Assembly (NCBI GenBank): GCA_026712905.1 | Contig: JAPOPM010000153.1 | Location: forward strand, 1-64,000 | DNA: 64,000 nt | DNA from: Deltaproteobacteria bacterium | GTDB lineage: Bacteria; Desulfobacterota; Binatia; UBA9968; JAJDTQ01 | Reading direction: 5' to 3' | Part shown: positions 24,490-33,227 of the stretch, piece by piece | Position numbering within the stretch: the first letter of the stretch is position 1 | Layout of the letters: every line of letters begins with the position of its first letter | Notes under the pieces: generated by a model | The model's database searches: none | What the model saw: only the letters and a program-made list of their open reading frames with translations | What the model was told of the DNA's origin: nothing | Translations under genes and position numbers: made by a program

Positions 24490-25932
24490 CTATGCGCCCG
24501 TGCCGTTGGTGCTGAACAGGACCTTGCCCCACTTCTTCTCGGTGGCATCGAGCACTTCGCGGGGCGATTCCGCCACCGGCGGGAACTGATCCATCCATTC
24601 GTAGGGACGGCACGCGTCGATGATGGCGCGGGAGTTGAAGCCCTTCTTCGTGGGATGCACGATCGGGTCCAGGGGACCGCTCCAACAGCGCCGGATGATG
24701 TCGATGTCCGCGTCGGGATCCGAGCGCGTGGCCATGGCCCAGATGACGTCGTCCGTGTTGGAGGGATCGATGTCGTCGTCCACCACGATGACGTACCGGC
24801 CGAGGTAGGCGCCGGCGTGGCACTGTGACGCCACCACCGCGGCCTGGCGCGCGTGTCCCGGGTAACGCTGCTTGATGGAAACCACCATGACCAGGCGGCT
24901 GCCGCCGGCCACCATCAGCCACACGCCCCTCACGTCCGGCACGCCCGCCTTCTCCATCTCGTCCCAGATCAGCGCGGAGCGCAGGTACGACCGATACCAG
25001 CCCAGCTCGGCCGGAGGCCTGCCCGGAGGTGACCCCAGGATGATGGGATCATTGCGATGGTACAGCCGCTTGATCTTGACGATGGGCTCGTTCCGCTCCG
25101 CGCTGGCGTAGTAACCGGTCCACTCGCCGAAGGGGCCCTCCACGCGGTCCTCGTTGAAGAGCACGTCGCCTTCCACCACGATCTCGGCGTTGGCCGGGAC
25201 CATCAGGCCGGAATACGGCGCCTTCACCACCTCCAGGGGTTCGCCCCGGATTCCACCCAGGAAGTCGTACTCGGGCACCCCGTAGGGGACCTCGATGCTG
25301 CCGCCGAGGAACACCAGCGGATCGTGCCCGAAGGACATGGCCATCTTGAAGGACTCGCCGGTCTGTTGATACTTGTCCCGGTGAATGCGGCCGTGCTTGC
25401 CCGGCGAGATATAGAAACCCACGGTGTCCGAGTCGTGGACCATCACGCGATACGTACCCCAGTTGGTCCAGCCCTCGTCACGGTCGGAGGTGATGTCGAT
25501 GCTGCCGGTGCCGATGTAGCGGCCGCCGTCCCGTTCGTGCCAGCGAGGCGTGGGGAACTTGAACAGGTCGATGTTGCCCTCCTCGAAGACGTTCTCGAAC
25601 AGGGGGCTGTCCTTGAGCACCTTCGCGGGCACCGGCTTGATGTTCTTGTAGTGATTCCGCCAAGTGTTGACGAACTCCATCTTGCTGTCACCGGGCGGCA
25701 GATTCAACGTCAGGCCGATGCGCTTGCGTGAGGTCAACGTGTTGGACAGGACCCGGTAGCCGGCCGGATAATCCTTGATCTCGTCGAACAACACGGCCGG
25801 GCCGTCTTCCCTGCGCATGACCATTTCGGTGATGGCGCCGATCTCAAGATCCCAGTTGCACCCCTTGAGGGTCTTGAGCTCGCCCATGGCGTTCGCTTGT
25901 TCGATCCACTGACGACAATCATTGAATTGCAT
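24490..25932 (-). CDS. UbiD-family decarboxylase, copy 1
   Basis: The 480-residue protein matches UbiD: the N-terminal alpha/beta domain, an I-T-S-D-R-D-E-G-W-T-N-W-G-T-Y-R segment near residues 145-160, I-S-P-G-K-H-G-R near 173-180, and the E-x-P-F-G-E-W-T-G-Y motif near 262-271 with the glutamates used for catalysis and prenyl-FMN/metal binding. UbiD enzymes reversibly decarboxylate aromatic or alpha,beta-unsaturated acids with prenylated FMN from UbiX; no ubiX is in this window. The start is ATG 25932, with GGAGGTTCC immediately upstream. A second family member is at 40808-42253. Aromatic acid substrate likely but unknown. Confidence 0.87.
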   Translation of the reverse strand: MQFNDCRQWIEQANAMGELKTLKGCNWDLEIGAITEMVMRREDGPAVLFDEIKDYPAGYRVLSNTLTSRKRIGLTLNLPPGDSKMEFVNTWRNHYKNIKPVPAKVLKDSPLFENVFEEGNIDLFKFPTPRWHERDGGRYIGTGSIDITSDRDEGWTNWGTYRVMVHDSDTVGFYISPGKHGRIHRDKYQQTGESFKMAMSFGHDPLVFLGGSIEVPYGVPEYDFLGGIRGEPLEVVKAPYSGLMVPANAEIVVEGDVLFNEDRVEGPFGEWTGYYASAERNEPIVKIKRLYHRNDPIILGSPPGRPPAELGWYRSYLRSALIWDEMEKAGVPDVRGVWLMVAGGSRLVMVVSIKQRYPGHARQAAVVASQCHAGAYLGRYVIVVDDDIDPSNTDDVIWAMATRSDPDADIDIIRRCWSGPLDPIVHPTKKGFNSRAIIDACRPYEWMDQFPPVAESPREVLDATEKKWGKVLFSTNGTGA

Positions 25933-26075
25933 GGAACCTCCAATCCCTGGCGGTGAATTACGTTGGTTTGTCGGCCCGAAATCGTGCGGCCGGGCTGGAG
26001 CCACGGCCGACGGCCCGGCCACGCGCCGCTAAGGCGTCGGGCCGGCGTGCGCATGATGCGCGTGAAAAGCGAGGA

Positions 26076-26456
26076 TCAGGCCTTCCGGTATTGCCCTCTT
26101 CCCGTGCGCTTGATGCGGCCTTCCTTGGACCAGCGCACGACCACCTGCCGGAGATAGGCACGCGGCTTCTCCTGGGCGGTCTCGTTGGCGCCGATGGTGT
26201 CCAGGGTGAACTCGTTGGGCAGCGTTTGGAAGATGGAATTCCAGTCGATCATGGAACCGCTGGGACCGCGCTTTTGCGGTCCGCGGGGACGCCCTCGACG
26301 CGGTGCCGGCTTGTCGTTCCCGGCCAGCATGCCGTAGATGACCTCATGCCGCTTGATCTCGTCGTTCAAGCCGTTGACCCGTTCGGTGGCCGAAGCCAAT
26401 TCCTTCTTCAAGATATCGATCTGTTTCCGAACGCTGTCTCGCAAGTCCAACGCCAT
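26076..26456 (-). CDS. Small coiled-coil/AT-hook-like DNA-binding protein
   Basis: This is a 126-residue protein without a signal. Residues about 5-45 form a charged helical coiled-coil. Residues about 52-62 carry the basic R-R-G-R-P-R-G-P-Q sequence, which resembles an AT-hook core (G-R-P) with flanking basic residues. The C-terminal 60 residues look like a small helical/winged domain ending K-R-T-G-R-G-Q-Y-R-K-A. This order recalls nucleoid-associated or regulatory proteins, but I do not recognise the family. It is divergent from rpmB. A DNA-binding role is inferred from composition and motif only. Confidence 0.6.
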   Translation of the reverse strand: MALDLRDSVRKQIDILKKELASATERVNGLNDEIKRHEVIYGMLAGNDKPAPRRGRPRGPQKRGPSGSMIDWNSIFQTLPNEFTLDTIGANETAQEKPRAYLRQVVVRWSKEGRIKRTGRGQYRKA

Positions 26457-26583
26457 TTGGCTCCCCCGTGGCTGAAGTGTTTTCTAGGCCTTAACATGGC
26501 CCGCAAGAAAACACAACGCGCAAGTGCTCGGGGAAACGTGCTACCTGTATCAATTCGATCCTCCCGTCGACTACCTCACCTGC

Positions 26584-26612
26584 TTCGCAAACGCGGAACT
26601 ATGTGGTATCCT
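26584..26612 (+). promoter_or_regulatory. Putative promoter of rpmB
   Basis: TTCGCA at 26584-26589 and TATCCT at 26607-26612 are separated by 17 bases, with a predicted start near 26619. A ribosome-binding AAAGGA lies in the leader before ATG 26650. Confidence 0.4.
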
Positions 26613-26649
26613 CGACGCAATTGATCGAAAGGATACGGAAACAGTAGCC

Positions 26650-26841
26650 ATGGCCAGAAGATGCACCATTTGCGGCAAGGGGCCCTCCGTGGGCAACAAC
26701 GTCAGCCACGCCAACAACAAGACCCGGCGCCGCTGGCTCCCCAATCTGCAGCAGGTTCGCGCACGGTACAACGGCGCCGTGAAGCGCATCCGCGTCTGCA
26801 CCCGGTGTCTGCGATCCGGCAAGGTCGAAAAGGTCGCTTGA
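26650..26841 (+). CDS. rpmB: 50S ribosomal protein L28
   Basis: The 63-residue protein starts [12 protein letters not shown] and contains [11 protein letters not shown], diagnostic of L28. A second cysteine pair appears in V-C-T-R-C, giving the zinc-binding four-cysteine form (C5, C8 and the late pair). L28 binds 23S rRNA in the large subunit. The true start is the ATG at 26650, within a longer open frame. It converges with rel, with only six bases between the stops. Confidence 0.95.
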   Translation: MARRCTICGKGPSVGNNVSHANNKTRRRWLPNLQQVRARYNGAVKRIRVCTRCLRSGKVEKVA

Positions 26842-26847
26842 CGGACA

Positions 26848-29058
26848 CTACCCCTGAACGCGGCTCGCCCGGTACACTCCCTTCACCCGCGAGATATCCT
26901 GCAGCACCCGCCCCAACTGATCGAAGCTGCCGATCATGATCTCGAAGGTGTTCACGGCCCTGTCGTCGAACGTTCGTATGTGAGCGCGCGCGATGTTGAC
27001 GCCCGCCTCCGAGATGGCCGAACTGATGGCCGCGAGGAGGCCGGGTTTGTCCGCGCAGGTCACCTCGATCTTCACCGCCCGCGGCATTTTCACGTCGTCC
27101 GCCCAGTTCACTTCCACCTTTCGGGCCGGATCGCCCTCCAGGGCCGTCGGGCACCCCGCCACGTGGACCGTCACACCCCGTCCGCGCGTGATGATGCCGG
27201 CGATGTCCTCGCCCGGCAACGGATGGCAGCAGCGCGCGAACCGCACCAGCACGTCATCGATACCCGTGACGCGCACGCCGCGATCGCGTGACCCCACGAG
27301 CCGGAAAAGACGCTCCAGACCGCCCTCGATCTGCTCCTTGTCCTTGTGAATCTGTTCCGGCGGGAGCAGCTTGGCCAGCACTTGGTGCGACATCACCTTG
27401 CCGTAGCCGATGCCCGCCAGGAGACCTTCCTCGTTCCGGACTCCGAGGTCCCGTCCCAGCGTCTTGATGGTCCCTTGGTCCTCGAGCGCTTGGTAGTCGA
27501 GCCCGTGGCGGGCGAGGTCCCCTTCGAGGATCTCGCGACCCAGGGCCACGCTGCGCTCGCGCTGCTGCGCGGCAATCCAGGCGCGAATCCGGGATTTGGC
27601 GCGGGGCGTCTTCGCCACCTTGAGCCAGTCCCGGCTCGGGGTCTGCTCCTGGGTCGTGATGATCTCCACCGTGTCGCCGCTCCGCAGTATGTATTTGAAG
27701 GGGACGAGCCGCCCGTTTACCCGCGCGCCCGTGCAACGCTGTCCGATGTCGGAATGAATACGGTAGGCGAAATCGATGATGGTGGCGCCCTTCGGAAAGC
27801 TGTGGAGGTCACCCCCCGGCGTGAACACGTACACTTCGTCGGGGAACAGGTCCTCCTTGATGCTGTGCAGGAACTCCTGGGGATCGGAGAGGTGCTGCTG
27901 CCATTCGAGAAGCTGCCGCAGCCACGTGAAGCGCTGGAAGTCCGTTACCTGAAGGTCCTGGCCCTTCTTGTAGCGCCAGTGGGAGGCGATGCCCTCCTCG
28001 GCCACGCGGTGCATGTCGTGGGTGCGGATCTGGATCTCGATGCGCTGCGCATTGGGGCCGATGACGGTGGTGTGCAGCGACTGGTACATGTTCGCCTTGG
28101 GAAGCGCGATGTAGTCCTTGAACCGGCCCGGCACCGGGCGCCACTTGGAGTGGACGACGCCCATGGCCTCGTAACACTCGCGCTGGGTGTCCACCAGCAC
28201 CCGAAAGGCCACGAGGTCGTACACCTGGCTGAAGTCCAGGCTCTGGTTCTCCATCTTGCGGAAGATGCTGTAGAAATGCTTGGGCCGTCCGCTTACCTCG
28301 CCGTCGATGCCCTCTTCGGCCAAGGCCTTGCTCATCCGCGATATGACGTCGTTGGTGTACTTCTCCCGGTTCTTCCGCTTCTGCGCCACGTTGTGCTTCA
28401 ACTCGGCGTAGACTTCCGGGCGCAGGTACTTGAGCGCCAAGTCTTCCAGCTCGCTCTTGATCCAGTAAATCCCCAACCGGTGCGCGATGGGAGCGTAGAT
28501 GTCCACCGTTTCCTGCGCGATGCGCCGCTGCTTCTCGACGGAAAGGTACTGCAACGTGCGCATGTTGTGCGTACGGTCGGCCAGCTTGATGAGCACCACG
28601 CGGATGTCCTTGGCCATGGCCAGAATCATCTTGCGGAAGTTCTCGGCCTGCTTTTCCTCCTGGCTGTTGAAATTGACCTGGCTCAGTTTGGTGACGCCGT
28701 CCACCAGCACGGCGATCTCCGCGCCGAACTGCTCCTCGATCTGCGGCAGCGTCGCCACGGTATCCTCGACGGTGTCATGCAGCATGGCGCCGATGATACT
28801 GGGAAGATCCAGCTTCAGGTCCGCCAATATTCCCGCCACCGCGAGGGGATGGGTCACGTAGGGTTCCCCGGAAAGACGCTTCTGTCCCTCGTGCACCTTC
28901 GCGGTGAACTGGTACGCCTGGCGCAACGGCTCCACGTCCGCCGTGGGCTGGTACTGCAGGACCTTTTCCACCAGCTCGTTGGCGGCGCCCTTGCCAGCCG
29001 TGCCGCGGGATCGGCGCCGGGAGCTTACACCGGCTTCCGCATCTGAATGAACCTGCAA
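26848..29058 (-). CDS. rel: Bifunctional (p)ppGpp synthetase/hydrolase, RelA/SpoT family
   Basis: The 736-residue protein has the full long-RSH layout. The HD hydrolase domain has H70 and H94-D95 (A-M-L-H-D-T-V-E-D-T). The synthetase domain has R-F-K-D at 312-315, the RXKD form typical of bifunctional enzymes, and N-M-Y-Q-S-L-H-T at 323-330. A TGS domain lies near 400-460 and a C-terminal ACT domain follows. Both catalytic sites look intact, so it should make and degrade the stringent-response alarmone. It overlaps gmk by 34 bases in the gmk-rel order common in proteobacteria, but no rpoZ gene lies between them as is often seen. The first residues are poorly conserved, so a later start is possible. 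Confidence 0.95.
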   Translation of the reverse strand: MQVHSDAEAGVSSRRRSRGTAGKGAANELVEKVLQYQPTADVEPLRQAYQFTAKVHEGQKRLSGEPYVTHPLAVAGILADLKLDLPSIIGAMLHDTVEDTVATLPQIEEQFGAEIAVLVDGVTKLSQVNFNSQEEKQAENFRKMILAMAKDIRVVLIKLADRTHNMRTLQYLSVEKQRRIAQETVDIYAPIAHRLGIYWIKSELEDLALKYLRPEVYAELKHNVAQKRKNREKYTNDVISRMSKALAEEGIDGEVSGRPKHFYSIFRKMENQSLDFSQVYDLVAFRVLVDTQRECYEAMGVVHSKWRPVPGRFKDYIALPKANMYQSLHTTVIGPNAQRIEIQIRTHDMHRVAEEGIASHWRYKKGQDLQVTDFQRFTWLRQLLEWQQHLSDPQEFLHSIKEDLFPDEVYVFTPGGDLHSFPKGATIIDFAYRIHSDIGQRCTGARVNGRLVPFKYILRSGDTVEIITTQEQTPSRDWLKVAKTPRAKSRIRAWIAAQQRERSVALGREILEGDLARHGLDYQALEDQGTIKTLGRDLGVRNEEGLLAGIGYGKVMSHQVLAKLLPPEQIHKDKEQIEGGLERLFRLVGSRDRGVRVTGIDDVLVRFARCCHPLPGEDIAGIITRGRGVTVHVAGCPTALEGDPARKVEVNWADDVKMPRAVKIEVTCADKPGLLAAISSAISEAGVNIARAHIRTFDDRAVNTFEIMIGSFDQLGRVLQDISRVKGVYRASRVQG

Positions 29059-29651
29059 ACCTTCACCCTTTCAGCCGCGATGATGGCGGCAAGGCGTGCT
29101 ACCGCATCGTCGACGTCGCGGTTCACGATGAAATAATCATACCCCGTGATTTCCTGAATTTCATGCCGCGCCCGCAACCAACGTTGCTCGATGGTCTTGC
29201 GCGCGTCCGTGCCCCGCGCCGCCAGCCGGCGCCGCAACTCTGCCAGCGACGGCGGCAGGACGAAGATGGAGACGGCGCTTTGAAAGTGCTCCTTGATCTG
29301 GCGCGCCCCCTGTACGTCGATGTCCAGCAGGACGTCCTGTCCTTTCCGGAGTTGCCGTTCCAGCATGCGCCGTGGCGTGCCGTAGAGGCTTCCGTGCACC
29401 TCGGCCCACTCCGCGAACTCGCCGGCGTCAAGCATCCGCCTGAATACCGGCTCGGACACGAAGTGATAGTCCTCGCCCTGAGTCTCGCCGGTCCGCGGCG
29501 CCCGGGTGGTGCACGACACCGACAGCCTCATCTCGGAGTGGACGTCCAAGACCCGCCGTGTCAACGTCGTCTTGCCCGCTCCCGAAGGAGCCGACACGAT
29601 GAAGACGACGCCCGGACCGCGCCGGGCAAAGCTGCCGATCGTGACCGTCAT
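29025..29651 (-). CDS. gmk: Guanylate kinase
   Basis: The 208-residue protein has the P-loop A-P-S-G-A-G-K-T-T at residues 21-29, the GMP-binding S-C-T-T-R-A-P-R-T-G-E near 46-56 and the family's G-x-D-Y-H-F-V-S segment. It phosphorylates GMP to GDP in the cytoplasm. It overlaps the upstream yicC-like gene by four bases (ATGA) and the downstream rel gene, making a three-gene nucleotide/stress operon in the order yicC-gmk-rel. Length is typical for the family. Confidence 0.95.
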   Translation of the reverse strand: MTVTIGSFARRGPGVVFIVSAPSGAGKTTLTRRVLDVHSEMRLSVSCTTRAPRTGETQGEDYHFVSEPVFRRMLDAGEFAEWAEVHGSLYGTPRRMLERQLRKGQDVLLDIDVQGARQIKEHFQSAVSIFVLPPSLAELRRRLAARGTDARKTIEQRWLRARHEIQEITGYDYFIVNRDVDDAVARLAAIIAAERVKVCRFIQMRKPV

Positions 29652-30484
29652 TCCACGTTCTGGACCTGCTCGCGGATCTTTTCCACGCTTTCCTTGCCGC
29701 CCAGCACCAGCCGCACGACCTCGAGCTGCGGCGCCTTGGCACCGATGGTGTTCAGCTCCCGCTGAATCTCCTGCAGCAAGAAGTCGATCTTCTTTCCCAC
29801 CGGCTCGCGCTCGCGCATCAGGCTGGCGAGCATCTCCACGTGGCTGCCGAGGCGCACCACCTCCTCGTTGATACTGCCCTTGAACGCGTTGCTGCCGGCT
29901 TCGCCCACCGGATTGGCCGCGGCGTTCTGCTCCTGGAGCCGCCGGTCGATGGACTCGGCGCTCTTCCCGAGCCGCCGGGACGTGTGGGTGAGCCGGCGCG
30001 CCTCCGCGGTCATGTCGCGCTTGAGGTTGCGCCCCTCCCGGTCGCGCGACCGGGTGAGCGCTTTCAGAGCCGCCTGCAGCGCGCGCAACGCAAGCTGCCG
30101 CTCGCCCGCTTCGATCTCTTCCGGCTCCTTGAACTGGAAGAGATCCGGCAGGCGCGGCACCAACTGGAGGTCGATGTCACCCTCGAGCCGGAAGCGTTGC
30201 TTGATACGCCGGAGCGCATCACAGTATTGCTCCATCAAGGCTTCGTCCACCTCCACGCGGTAACCGCGCCCCTTGAGCGGCGTCCGGTCCACGTAGATGT
30301 CGGTGCGGCCCCGGTGGATCTGCGCACGCGCCTGCTCCCGCAACTCGTCCTCGAGGCTCATGTAGAGCTTCGGCACGCGCAGGTGAACATCGGCGTGGCG
30401 GTGGTTGACGCTACGGATCTGTACCGAGCCCTTGCCCCGCCTGTCCTGGAGGATGGCTTGGCCAAAGCCTGTCATGCTTCTCAT
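29648..30484 (-). CDS. yicC: YicC/YloC family endoribonuclease
   Basis: The 278-residue protein begins M-R-S-M-T-G-F-G-Q-A, the invariant family start, has R-S-V-N-H-R-H-A-D-V near residue 24-33, and ends with K-I-D-F-L-L-Q-E-I-Q-R-E-L-N-T-I-G-A-K, the conserved C-terminal block. E. coli YicC is an endoribonuclease linked to sRNA turnover. Its coupling to gmk (4-base overlap) is the common arrangement across bacteria. Confidence 0.92.
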   Translation of the reverse strand: MRSMTGFGQAILQDRRGKGSVQIRSVNHRHADVHLRVPKLYMSLEDELREQARAQIHRGRTDIYVDRTPLKGRGYRVEVDEALMEQYCDALRRIKQRFRLEGDIDLQLVPRLPDLFQFKEPEEIEAGERQLALRALQAALKALTRSRDREGRNLKRDMTAEARRLTHTSRRLGKSAESIDRRLQEQNAAANPVGEAGSNAFKGSINEEVVRLGSHVEMLASLMREREPVGKKIDFLLQEIQRELNTIGAKAPQLEVVRLVLGGKESVEKIREQVQNVE

Positions 30485-30500
30485 ACACCCCCCGTATCAC

Positions 30501-33191
30501 CTACGGCGTTTGCATGGCCTGGAGCGACTGCTCGAGCTGACGCAGCGCGTCGCCGAAGCCGGCCCAGTCGCCGGCCCGCAGGCGCTCCATCGAGCGCCGG
30601 TAATGCTCCAGTGCCCGGGCCTCGGCATCACCGCCCTGCTCCCTTGCCGCGGCGGACGTGACGGCGGGCGCGGGCGCCGCACCCTCGACACTTGCCGTGG
30701 AACCGAACAGCTCGCGCAGCGCGTCCTCCAGGTTCTCGCGCATGGCGATACGGTTGCCGAACACCGCGACCACCCGCTTGAGCTCGGGCAGCGATCCCTG
30801 CTCCGCCGCCAGGTACAGCGACTGAACGTACAGCAGCGAATCCTGGATGGGAATCGCCAGCAGGCTGCCGCGGATGACCTCCGAGCCGCGCTGGCCCCAC
30901 AGGCTCAACTGCTGCGAGATGAAGGCGTCCTGGTCGATGCGGGCGTCGACCTGTTTGGGCCCATAGACCAGGCGGTCCTTGGGGAAATTGAGGGCCAGGA
31001 GCTTGCCGTAGTGGGTGCCGTCACTGCGCGCCGCCAACCACGCGCGCATATTGTCGCGGTTGTTGGGGGTAAAGGGCAGGAGCAGCACGAACTCCTCCTT
31101 CTCCTCCCCGGGCAGCCGCATGATGGTGTAGTACGGCTCTATCTGCCGCTCTTGCTCGTCCACCGTGCGGATGGGGACGCTCAACAGGTCCTCCTTGTTG
31201 TAGAAGACCTGCGGGTCCTGCATGTGGTAGGTGGCGTACATGTGCGCCTGCACCTTGAAGAAGTCCTGCGGATAGCGGACGTGGGAACGGAGCGCGTCGG
31301 GCAGGCCTTCCATGGGCTTGAACAGCCCGGGAAACCCGCTGGCGTAGGCCCTCACCACGGGATCGTCCCCGTCGGCGATGTAAAAGTCCACCGTGCCGTT
31401 GTACGCGTCCACCACGGTCTTCACGGAGTTGCGCATGTAGTTGCCGATCCCGTCCGTGGGCTCGGAGTAGGGATAGCGGTCGGAGGTGGTGTAACCGTCG
31501 ATGATCCAGAAGAGCCGCCCTTCCGGCGTCACCACCAGGTAGGGGTCCTCGTCGAAATCGAGGAACGGCGCCAGCTTCCGCACACGGTCCTGGACTTTGC
31601 GGTGGTAGAGAATCCGGCTCTCCGGCGTGAGGTCGTTGGACAGGGAGATGCGCAGCGTAGCGAAACGCGCCGAGAACAGGAGTTTGCGCCAGAACGAGCG
31701 CAACGGCACACCGCCCTCGCCATCGTAGGTGGTGTAGACGTTCTGGTCGCCGGCCGGGTAGTCCAGCTCGCGCGCCCGCGTCTTGACGAACACGTAGTCG
31801 TTGGCCACCTCGCCGAAGTAGATCTCCGGCCGCGTCACCTTGAAGAAACCGTTGGATACCGGCGGGATGTTCTTGACGAAGAATTCGGGCAACCCTTCCT
31901 TGCTGATCTGGTTCACCGGGCTGAACACCACACCGTAACCGTGGGTGTAGATCAGATGCTCGTTGATCCAGATGCGGCTCGGAAGCTGCTCGTGGGACAG
32001 CTCGCGCGCCGACAGCATCACCTGGCGGTATTCGCCGTCGACCTGGTAACGGTCGTTGTCCACGTCCACGAACTCGTAGTAGGTGCGGATCTGCTGCAAC
32101 TGGGCATAGGTGGACAGCAGTGGCTGGTAGTTCCACAAGCGGATGTTCTTGACGGTGGCGTCGTTCTCCTGCAGATCGTCCGCGGTCAGCACCTCGTTCA
32201 CCGGGAACACCTGGGCCTCGACCCGGTCGAGACCGTAGGCATGCCGGGTCGAGCGGATGTTGCGCTCGATGAAGGGCGTTTCCGCCACCAGTTCGTTGGG
32301 GACCACGTGAAACTGCTGCAGGAAGGACGGATAGGCGTACATGCCCACGGCGTGCACCGCCGCCAGGGCGCCGAGACCGATGAAGAGGGTTCGCAAGCCC
32401 GGCCGGCGCATCTGCACCAGGCACAGCACCGCCACCAGCGCCGCCACCACCGCGAGCACGCGCAACGCCGGAAGGCGAGCGTGAATGTCGGTGTAGCCGG
32501 CGCCGAACACCACGCCGTTGTGCGAATTGAGCAGCTTGTAGGCGTCGAGCAGATAGCCGCCGCACAGGACCAGCAACACCAGCGCCAACAGCACCGAAAC
32601 ATGCATCTTGGCGGCGCGGTGCACCGACAGGCCGTTCTCGGAGTACTGGATGCCGCCGTAGAGGAAATGGACGAAGGTCGTGGCCACCAGGATCACGCCC
32701 AAGGCCACCAGGAACCAGCGGTAGACGGCGTCCAGAGCCGGGAGCTGGAACAGATAAAATCCGATATCCTTGTCCAGGAGCGGGTCCTGCATGCCGAAGG
32801 GAACCCCGTTGAAGTAGAGCAGCACGGACTCCCAGTGCATGGCCGCCTGAGGCGCGGCCAGGAAACCCAGCACCAGCGCCACCGGCAGCAGCAACCGGCG
32901 GATGAGGGGATCCAGCTCCTCGAAGCCCGGCACCTCGGGGTTGCTGCTCTGGAGCGGCACCACTCCCTCGCGCCGGCGCGCCGCGAGCTTGATGTTGAAA
33001 TAGAAGAGCGCGAAGAACAGGAGCCCGGAGATCAGCCCCAGCGACACCTTGATCCACAGCGTCTTGGTGAATACCCCGGAGTAGCCGATCTCACGGAACC
33101 AGAGATAATCCGTGTAGAGGTAAACGGCCTCGCCGACGAGCGAGAACAAGATAAACGCGCCCAGCGCGATCAAACCGATGGACCTTCTCAT
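30501..33191 (-). CDS. UPF0182 family large membrane protein
   Basis: The 896-residue protein has about seven hydrophobic segments in the first 330 residues, starting just after M-R-R-S-I-G-L-I-A-L. A long extracytoplasmic part follows with the family motifs N-I-R-L-W-N-Y-Q-P-L near 379-388 and a G-Y-G-V-V-F-S-P-V-N region near 444. Length and pattern match UPF0182 (COG1615), common in actinobacteria, cyanobacteria and some proteobacteria; no function is established. The C-terminus has an alanine-rich linker and a short helical tail. It stands 16 bases from yicC and 36 from the ThDP-enzyme gene on the same strand. Confidence 0.9.
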   Translation of the reverse strand: MRRSIGLIALGAFILFSLVGEAVYLYTDYLWFREIGYSGVFTKTLWIKVSLGLISGLLFFALFYFNIKLAARRREGVVPLQSSNPEVPGFEELDPLIRRLLLPVALVLGFLAAPQAAMHWESVLLYFNGVPFGMQDPLLDKDIGFYLFQLPALDAVYRWFLVALGVILVATTFVHFLYGGIQYSENGLSVHRAAKMHVSVLLALVLLVLCGGYLLDAYKLLNSHNGVVFGAGYTDIHARLPALRVLAVVAALVAVLCLVQMRRPGLRTLFIGLGALAAVHAVGMYAYPSFLQQFHVVPNELVAETPFIERNIRSTRHAYGLDRVEAQVFPVNEVLTADDLQENDATVKNIRLWNYQPLLSTYAQLQQIRTYYEFVDVDNDRYQVDGEYRQVMLSARELSHEQLPSRIWINEHLIYTHGYGVVFSPVNQISKEGLPEFFVKNIPPVSNGFFKVTRPEIYFGEVANDYVFVKTRARELDYPAGDQNVYTTYDGEGGVPLRSFWRKLLFSARFATLRISLSNDLTPESRILYHRKVQDRVRKLAPFLDFDEDPYLVVTPEGRLFWIIDGYTTSDRYPYSEPTDGIGNYMRNSVKTVVDAYNGTVDFYIADGDDPVVRAYASGFPGLFKPMEGLPDALRSHVRYPQDFFKVQAHMYATYHMQDPQVFYNKEDLLSVPIRTVDEQERQIEPYYTIMRLPGEEKEEFVLLLPFTPNNRDNMRAWLAARSDGTHYGKLLALNFPKDRLVYGPKQVDARIDQDAFISQQLSLWGQRGSEVIRGSLLAIPIQDSLLYVQSLYLAAEQGSLPELKRVVAVFGNRIAMRENLEDALRELFGSTASVEGAAPAPAVTSAAAREQGGDAEARALEHYRRSMERLRAGDWAGFGDALRQLEQSLQAMQTP

Positions 33192-33227
33192 GGTATCCTT
33201 TCAACGCTTCGGGGCCGCCGGTGCGGC

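Noticed and set aside
29025-29058. rpoZ between gmk and rel
   Set aside because: gmk and rel overlap by 34 bases, leaving no room for an omega-subunit gene; it must be elsewhere if present.
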